The notes under the pieces were generated by a model that did not search any database, was not told the DNA's origin, and saw only the letters and a program-made list of their open reading frames with translations. From positions 62,001-126,000 of the forward strand of contig NZ_JARXHY010000004.1 in assembly GCF_031127815.1 (NCBI RefSeq): a stretch of 64,000 nt of DNA, in the 5' to 3' direction. Below are positions 60,054 to 64,000 of the stretch, piece after piece. The translations under genes and the position numbers were made by a program. Numbering within the stretch: position 1 is the first letter of the stretch; every line of letters starts with the position of its first letter. The DNA comes from Pelagicoccus sp. SDUM812003 (GTDB lineage Bacteria; Verrucomicrobiota; Verrucomicrobiia; Opitutales; Opitutaceae).

Positions 60054-60284
60054 ATGAGTCTGGACATCGAATCGGTGAAAAAGCGGCTTGGGGAAGTTGT
60101 GAAGGAAAAAAGGGAGCTCTGCGGACTCTCTCAAACCAAGCTAGCCGAACTCTCGGGGATTCACAGAACTCATGTGGCGGGCGTAGAAAGCGGAGGTAAA
60201 AACCTCACTGTTGAGAGTCTTCTGAGACTCTCTGAATCACTCGGAACACTCCCTTCTAAGCTGCTCAAGGAATCTGGTTGCTAG
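60054..60284 (+). CDS. XRE-family helix-turn-helix regulator
   Basis: The 76 residues form a lambda-Cro/C1-type helix-turn-helix: VKEKRELCGLSQTKLAELSGI, HRTHVAGVESGGKNLTVESL, LRLSESLGTLPSKLL. Small C-protein-like repressors of this type control mobile elements, restriction systems and toxin-antitoxin pairs. It is the likely user of the twin TTGTAG-N8-CTACAA sites and thus self-regulated (inference). Downstream lie the unknown gene and the Panacea gene on the same strand. Confidence 0.85.
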   Translation: MSLDIESVKKRLGEVVKEKRELCGLSQTKLAELSGIHRTHVAGVESGGKNLTVESLLRLSESLGTLPSKLLKESGC

Positions 60285-60377
60285 CTAATGCTCTCCATTC
60301 GTTGAGAATTGGATGGATTTAATCTCTTGCTCCCTTTCTTGGAATCTGTTGCCACTCTACCGACTCATTCGAAATCC

Positions 60378-60986
60378 ATGCAACTCCTAGTCCAAAATTG
60401 TAACCTAGTAATCGCGGGAGGCTGGAATCCTCACATAGTTTTGCAGCCAAACTGGTTAAGAGAGTTCCTATTTCCTGATGTCGAGGACTTCGAAATCGAA
60501 TCTTTTGGGATTGGACCCATCATCAATCCGACAGTCAAAGCGGGGAACTACGTTATTTCCTCAAATGGGTCGAGATTGACGATTGGTAATAGAAAAGACC
60601 ATGTTAATTGGGAAGATGGACTACAGGATGTCGCAACCAAGGTAGCTAACTTTTTGCCCCATACCCCAGTATCTGCGGTAGGATTCAATTACGATGTTGA
60701 ATTCACAAAAGAAGAAGTTGGGGATCTGAAGTACGAATCGCCATTTGGTCATGCGGTAGATTCTCCTAGTCTAGAGATGCAATTTCATGAATCATTTGAT
60801 TTAGGAACCGGACAGCTAAATGTTCGACTCATAGTGCACGAGAGTGGGCCTAACCCATTGCTAAAGGTGAACTATCACTACCCGATTAAGAAGATCGCAG
60901 GCGTAAAAGCGATTTTAGATGAAGCGTCGGTGTTGGAGCAAAGGAACAAAGCTGAGGAGTTGGCTAGTCGGATTTTAGAAAAATGA
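60378..60986 (+). CDS. Unknown protein next to the Panacea gene
   Basis: The ATG at 60378 gives MQLLVQNCNLVIAGGWNPHIV; an in-frame TTG at 60309 would add 23 residues. The 202 residues look like an alpha+beta cytosolic protein with no catalytic signature I can name. Its stop overlaps the Panacea gene start by four bases (ATGA), so the pair is coupled. By position it could be a third component of the toxin-antitoxin module, but this is guesswork. Confidence 0.6.
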   Translation: MQLLVQNCNLVIAGGWNPHIVLQPNWLREFLFPDVEDFEIESFGIGPIINPTVKAGNYVISSNGSRLTIGNRKDHVNWEDGLQDVATKVANFLPHTPVSAVGFNYDVEFTKEEVGDLKYESPFGHAVDSPSLEMQFHESFDLGTGQLNVRLIVHESGPNPLLKVNYHYPIKKIAGVKAILDEASVLEQRNKAEELASRILEK

Positions 60987-61576
60987 TGGAGTTTTCAACA
61001 AATTCTGAGCGAGACGAAGAGCCAGGAAGTCTCTTTTTCGATTGTCAGGACCCCACAACCTCGAGCGACCTGACCCCGGAGACTTGGGGCCATTTTGTGA
61101 CAAACAGTAGCGGGAAGTTTCAGAAGGTATCCCCAGAGAAAAACAGGATACCATCAGCCTTGGATGTGGCGGCGTACATCGTAGAACGTCTAGGAGAAAT
61201 TAGCACTATGAAGCTTCAGAAGCTGGTTTACTATAGCCAAGCATGGAGCCTTGTTTGGGATGAAAGGCCTTTGTTCAAAGAACCCATTGAAGCTTGGGCG
61301 AATGGACCAGTAGTTAGAGATTTATACGACTACCATAGGGGGGCGTTTTCGATTGGAAGCATTCAGACCGGAAATCCCAATCGGCTGGACAGCACTGCTC
61401 GAGAGACCATCAACGCGGTTTTGGACTTTTATGGAAACAAGTCAGCTCAGTACCTAATTCAACTCTCTCATTCAGAAGAACCCTGGCTGAACGCTCGGAA
61501 GGGGCTAAAGGATGGAGAGCGGGGTAGCAGATTGATACCGAACTCGTTCATTGCTGAGTATTATAGTAGCCTCTAG
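60983..61576 (+). CDS. Panacea (SocA/DUF4065-type) domain antitoxin
   Basis: After a ~55-residue variable N-terminus comes the Panacea domain: ALDVAAYIVERLGEISTMKLQKLVYYSQAWSL in pieces, the EPIEAWANGPVVRDLYDYHRG motif, and the C-terminal helix LIQLSHSEEPWLNARKGL. These proteins neutralise many unrelated toxins (PanA-PanT pairs), and the original SocA adapts a toxin to ClpXP. The product ends at a stop that precedes the next ATG by five bases, the usual spacing for a PanAT operon. Confidence 0.82.
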   Translation: MMEFSTNSERDEEPGSLFFDCQDPTTSSDLTPETWGHFVTNSSGKFQKVSPEKNRIPSALDVAAYIVERLGEISTMKLQKLVYYSQAWSLVWDERPLFKEPIEAWANGPVVRDLYDYHRGAFSIGSIQTGNPNRLDSTARETINAVLDFYGNKSAQYLIQLSHSEEPWLNARKGLKDGERGSRLIPNSFIAEYYSSL

Positions 61577-61581
61577 GGGCG

Positions 61582-62001
61582 ATGGCTAAAAAAAAGTCAC
61601 CCAAAATCAAAAGCGATCCTCTTCCTTCAAAGCAACCTAGAGTCGCTGTGAAAGTCGAAGCAGGCGGGAAGCCTTGCTGGAGTTTCAGTCGGTTGGATTG
61701 GGACGGGCCCTTTGGGTGGTCAAAAGCTCCGTTTGAAGAAGTCGTACGCAAACTAGGCAGTACCGAGCAGATGGAGTGGAATGACATCCTCAAAAAGTCG
61801 CATCCCATACACATCTCTAAACTGTCGAAAGCGGCTCAAGATAGGCTTCGAGAGCTAAGAAATGAGGATATAGAAGAACTGTTTTCTTTAAGGATAACGG
61901 GCCCAAAGAGGATTTTTGGAATTCGAATAGGAGACCTAATTCGAATTATGTGGTGGGATCCCAACCATTTAGTGTGCGTCTCCCACCTTAGACATACTTA
62001 G
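61582..62001 (+). CDS. Putative toxin partner of the Panacea antitoxin
   Basis: A basic N-terminal tail (AKKKSPKIKSDPLPSKQ) precedes a compact domain with CWSFSRLDWDGPFGW and ending IFGIRIGDLIRIMWWDPNHLVCVSHLRHT. The closing strand-His pattern recalls small RelE/HigB-like folds, though I cannot assign one. At 139 residues and five bases after a Panacea gene, it sits exactly where the toxin is expected. Its activity is unknown. Confidence 0.6.
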   Translation: MAKKKSPKIKSDPLPSKQPRVAVKVEAGGKPCWSFSRLDWDGPFGWSKAPFEEVVRKLGSTEQMEWNDILKKSHPIHISKLSKAAQDRLRELRNEDIEELFSLRITGPKRIFGIRIGDLIRIMWWDPNHLVCVSHLRHT

Positions 62002-62218
62002 TAAATCCTTCTGGCATAACATCAACCACTCTCGTCGCGTTTAATCGGTTGGCTCTATAAAGTTAGTCTGACTCAGGTCCTCATATATGTCGACCAATCC
62101 TCTAGTTCATTGGTGGTGAGATAAGGGATCCTAGGTCGTGTTTTGTGATCCGTTTGTGTGCCTGTAATGCCGGCTTTCGAGCTTGAGGTGTGGTTGGGGG
62201 CGTCGGTATGAGATAGTG

Positions 62219-62461
62219 ATGAAATCCAATTCCTCTAGTCTTGTTTGGAGTGCTGTGATCGTGGGGTTGTCAGCAATAGTTTGTACCGTATTATTTATCG
62301 AGTACCCGCCAGATGGGCGTTTCGAATTAGAGAAAATAGACAGCCTAAATGCTATGTGGGTTGTGGATAAACAAACGGGACGTGCTCGATTCTACAGAGT
62401 TAACCTACAAACCCGAAAAATCGAAATTGTTAGTGAGGTCGATTACCAGTTTAAACCATGA
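62219..62461 (+). CDS. Small membrane protein, unknown
   Basis: The ATG at 62219 opens MKSNSSSLVWSAVIVG with one helix (WSAVIVGLSAIVCTVLFI) and a ~50-residue soluble tail with GRFELEKIDSLNAMWVVDKQ. The stop overlaps the next start (ATGA). No family known. The 217 bases before it (62002-62218) hold no gene I can support. Confidence 0.5.
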   Translation: MKSNSSSLVWSAVIVGLSAIVCTVLFIEYPPDGRFELEKIDSLNAMWVVDKQTGRARFYRVNLQTRKIEIVSEVDYQFKP

Positions 62462-62958
62462 ACTCCACTGATATTCTTCAGTCGTTGGGCATTCTTACCG
62501 TGTTCTTGACATTTGTAGGAACTGTTTGGATACAGGAGCAACGTAGGAGGCACGACTTGTTGCGTGAGAAACTTGAAGCACTGATAGAACACTTGCACAC
62601 TATCGCTTGGGCGCCTTTTCAGGTCTCTGTCGAGCTTTCAGATGCCAAGTGGGATTCTGATCCTGATTCGGTGTTGAGCCGAATTCGGATTTTAAACGAG
62701 GCAGGGTTTTCGAATTATATCCATTCGGTTAGTCGGTCTATCTCGATCGCTGATGTCTACTTTCACCGATATTCGAGGGATTTGTATGAACTAGCAGATC
62801 GTGCTCACGCGCTGCAGAACTATGTGAAGAATGGAGACCTTGATTCTTTCCTCGATACGCTCAAACCCACTATGAACAAGGCGGGTTCTATGCTTGAGGC
62901 AATTCACAAGGATTTTGCTTCGATAACCAAATCAACGCACATTCCAAGCGAACTGTAG
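62458..62958 (+). CDS. Membrane-anchored protein, unknown
   Basis: One N-terminal helix (ILQSLGILTVFLTFVGTVWI) is followed by a 145-residue cytoplasmic helical part (QEQRRRHDLLREKLEALIEH). It is coupled to the preceding membrane protein by an ATGA overlap and lies nine bases before the DUF2806 gene. This trio may act together. I do not recognise the family. Confidence 0.55.
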   Translation: MNSTDILQSLGILTVFLTFVGTVWIQEQRRRHDLLREKLEALIEHLHTIAWAPFQVSVELSDAKWDSDPDSVLSRIRILNEAGFSNYIHSVSRSISIADVYFHRYSRDLYELADRAHALQNYVKNGDLDSFLDTLKPTMNKAGSMLEAIHKDFASITKSTHIPSEL

Positions 62959-62967
62959 TCGATCACT

Positions 62968-63984
62968 ATGGATGATAATAGAACAAGATCGATCAATAGC
63001 TTCCTGGACACAATCAGTGCTGATCTAGGGAGCCTTTACAAGCCCAAGGCTATTTCTGAAAAGCTAGTGAATGTCGAAAGTTTGGATAAAACCGTCAGCG
63101 AAATCCAAAGCTCAGAAACCCTTTCGAGAGCCCAGAAGAGGCTCGCAATGCAAGAGGCTAGACGGCAGGTCAATATCGATTCCGTGGTCGAGAAAAGCCT
63201 TGAGGAGATTTCTGAAGAAATTCCGAGTAAGCAGATGGATCCTGATTGGATCGCGAGATTCTTTCAAGAAGCTAAAGATACATCAGATGAGGATGTACAG
63301 AGTATTTGGGCAAAGGTTCTCGCTGGTGAATATGAGAACCCTGGGAGTTTCTCGAAGCGCGCTTTGAGTATGGTGAAAGACCTCTCCAAAGAGGAAGCCG
63401 AAGAGATCCAGACAGCAGCCTCTAGGGTATGGGAGGTTGAGCTTTCGGACGGCTCTAAAGTGAAGTACCTGAACGTTCTAATCGTAGACAAATGGTCTCT
63501 CGGCACAGGGTATGATGAAAGCACCCCATTTGTTGCTGATTACAAGGGCGTTTGTCAGCTCCTACAGGATTGCGGTTTTCTGCACTCGGACGATTTCCAG
63601 TTCCATTTCTCGGGAGAAGGCTATCTTGACCCCGAAAAATATCGGCTTGGTGATAGTTCGGCCAAGGCTTTAACCTTCTATGACAAAAGGTTGGTCGCGC
63701 GAACGAATCAACCAGGGTTTTTAAAGGACGAGGGACCGACCGTCACTGAAGATGGAAGGCCTAAAAGCAATACCTGGCAGCGGCAGATCTTTTTCGATGC
63801 TTGGAGGCTGACAAGAGAGGGTGAGGCTCTTTTGAGGGTTATTAAAGCGAAGCCAGACCTTGCTCTATTCCAGAAGATCTCAGAGGTGCTCGAAGAAAGA
63901 GGATTCTCTTATGACACGGTTATTCTGAATGAATCGGACCCTGAAGAAGGCTATGAGAGATCTGGTCATAATGCTTCCGCTTAG
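62968..63984 (+). CDS. DUF2806-type protein
   Basis: The block DPDWIARFFQEAKDTSDEDV, then QSIWAKVLAGEYENPGSFSKRAL and MVKDLSKEEAEEI, is the mark of DUF2806: an acidic W-x-x-x-F helix, a QxxWAxxLAGE motif and PGSFS. The N-terminal ~90 residues are charged and helical; the C-terminal part is alpha+beta with RRFxxxL-like ends. The function is unknown; such proteins turn up in mobile elements and defence-rich loci. It is last in a short operon with two membrane proteins and ends 16 bases before the window edge. Confidence 0.7.
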   Translation: MDDNRTRSINSFLDTISADLGSLYKPKAISEKLVNVESLDKTVSEIQSSETLSRAQKRLAMQEARRQVNIDSVVEKSLEEISEEIPSKQMDPDWIARFFQEAKDTSDEDVQSIWAKVLAGEYENPGSFSKRALSMVKDLSKEEAEEIQTAASRVWEVELSDGSKVKYLNVLIVDKWSLGTGYDESTPFVADYKGVCQLLQDCGFLHSDDFQFHFSGEGYLDPEKYRLGDSSAKALTFYDKRLVARTNQPGFLKDEGPTVTEDGRPKSNTWQRQIFFDAWRLTREGEALLRVIKAKPDLALFQKISEVLEERGFSYDTVILNESDPEEGYERSGHNASA

Positions 63985-64000
63985 GGTTTCTTGAATCCAA

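Larger units (their letters stand above)
43573..64000. mobile_element. Integrative element in tRNA-Arg, probable phage satellite; right end not in window
   Basis: The tRNA 3' end is followed by a tyrosine integrase, excisionase-type proteins, replication genes with a DnaB-type helicase, a giant polyvalent protein, two gp3-like packaging proteins, regulators and toxin-antitoxin-like cargo, nearly all on one strand with overlapping starts and stops. Base composition is lower and more mixed than in the host part. No capsid, portal, tail or large terminase gene is seen, which points to a satellite rather than a full prophage; a degraded prophage is the alternative. I looked for a second copy of the tRNA 3' end (GGTTCGATTCCCGG) to 64000 and found none, so the stated right end is only the window limit. 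Confidence 0.8.

Noticed and set aside
57558-64000. Right attachment site (second copy of the tRNA-Arg 3' end)
   Set aside because: No match to GGTTCGATTCCCGG or its near variants was found up to the window end.
1-64000. CRISPR arrays or intact insertion sequences
   Set aside because: No regularly spaced repeats and no transposase-like product were found.

Overview
The window looks like a chromosomal stretch of a Gram-negative, probably marine heterotroph. Gene content (YejABEF, SulP, GH30 and GH2-type secreted carbohydrate-active proteins, a C-terminal-Phe outer-membrane protein, a ribB-ribH-nusB-ftsY cluster, a plant/cyanobacterial-type IspH) and a GC content near 55-60% would fit Verrucomicrobiota of the Opitutia/Puniceicoccales type. 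That placement is inference from gene flavour; the window has no rRNA or other decisive marker.

Left part, about 1-43.4 kb: ordinary chromosome. In order it holds a cut-off secreted protein with two sugar-binding modules; an NtrY/NtrC-like two-component pair; a secreted GH30 glycosidase; a MalY/PatB C-S lyase; two tandem Hsp20 chaperones closed by a clear terminator; an MscS channel; a methyltransferase; the four-gene yejABEF peptide importer; a pitrilysin-size M16 peptidase and a small zincin; a metallophosphoesterase with a small membrane protein; a DUF1223 protein; a carboxyltransferase of the oxaloacetate decarboxylase/pyruvate carboxylase type without its biotin domain; a Nat-type ABC exporter; a riboflavin/housekeeping cluster (ribB-like, ribH, nusB, ftsY); a SulP transporter; an IspH with a long N-terminal extension; a YbjL-type transporter; an FmdB-like protein; an outer-membrane protein; a second methyltransferase; an AI-2E permease; hisC; a CNNM/CorC protein; tsaC and rpsR. 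Several intergenic gaps hold hairpin-terminator structures with no gene in front of them. These are candidate small RNAs or leaders (9.84-10.0, 26.5-26.64, 37.2-37.4 and 39.4-39.54 kb).

Right part, 43.57 kb to the window end: an integrative element entered through the 3' end of a tRNA-Arg(CCU) gene. It has a tyrosine integrase next to the tRNA, two excisionase-type HTH proteins, several unknown proteins, a replication block (a helicase-loader-like protein, a DnaB-type helicase and a free DnaB-N-like protein), one giant 2324-residue polyvalent protein (zincin HEWTH, ADP-ribosyltransferase-like domain, LPD38-like region), and two tandem small-terminase/DNA-packaging (gp3-like) proteins. No large terminase, portal, capsid or tail gene is visible. 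Past the packaging genes comes a cargo segment: an ankyrin-like protein; a divergent RHH/XRE regulator pair with twin TTGTAG-N8-CTACAA operators placed over both -10 boxes; an unknown gene; a Panacea (SocA-like) antitoxin with a small downstream partner; two small membrane proteins; and a DUF2806 protein. I read the whole as a packaged phage satellite (PICI- or tycheposon-like) that uses a helper phage for virions and carries toxin-antitoxin and probable defence cargo. The right attachment site was not found, so the element probably continues past the window.
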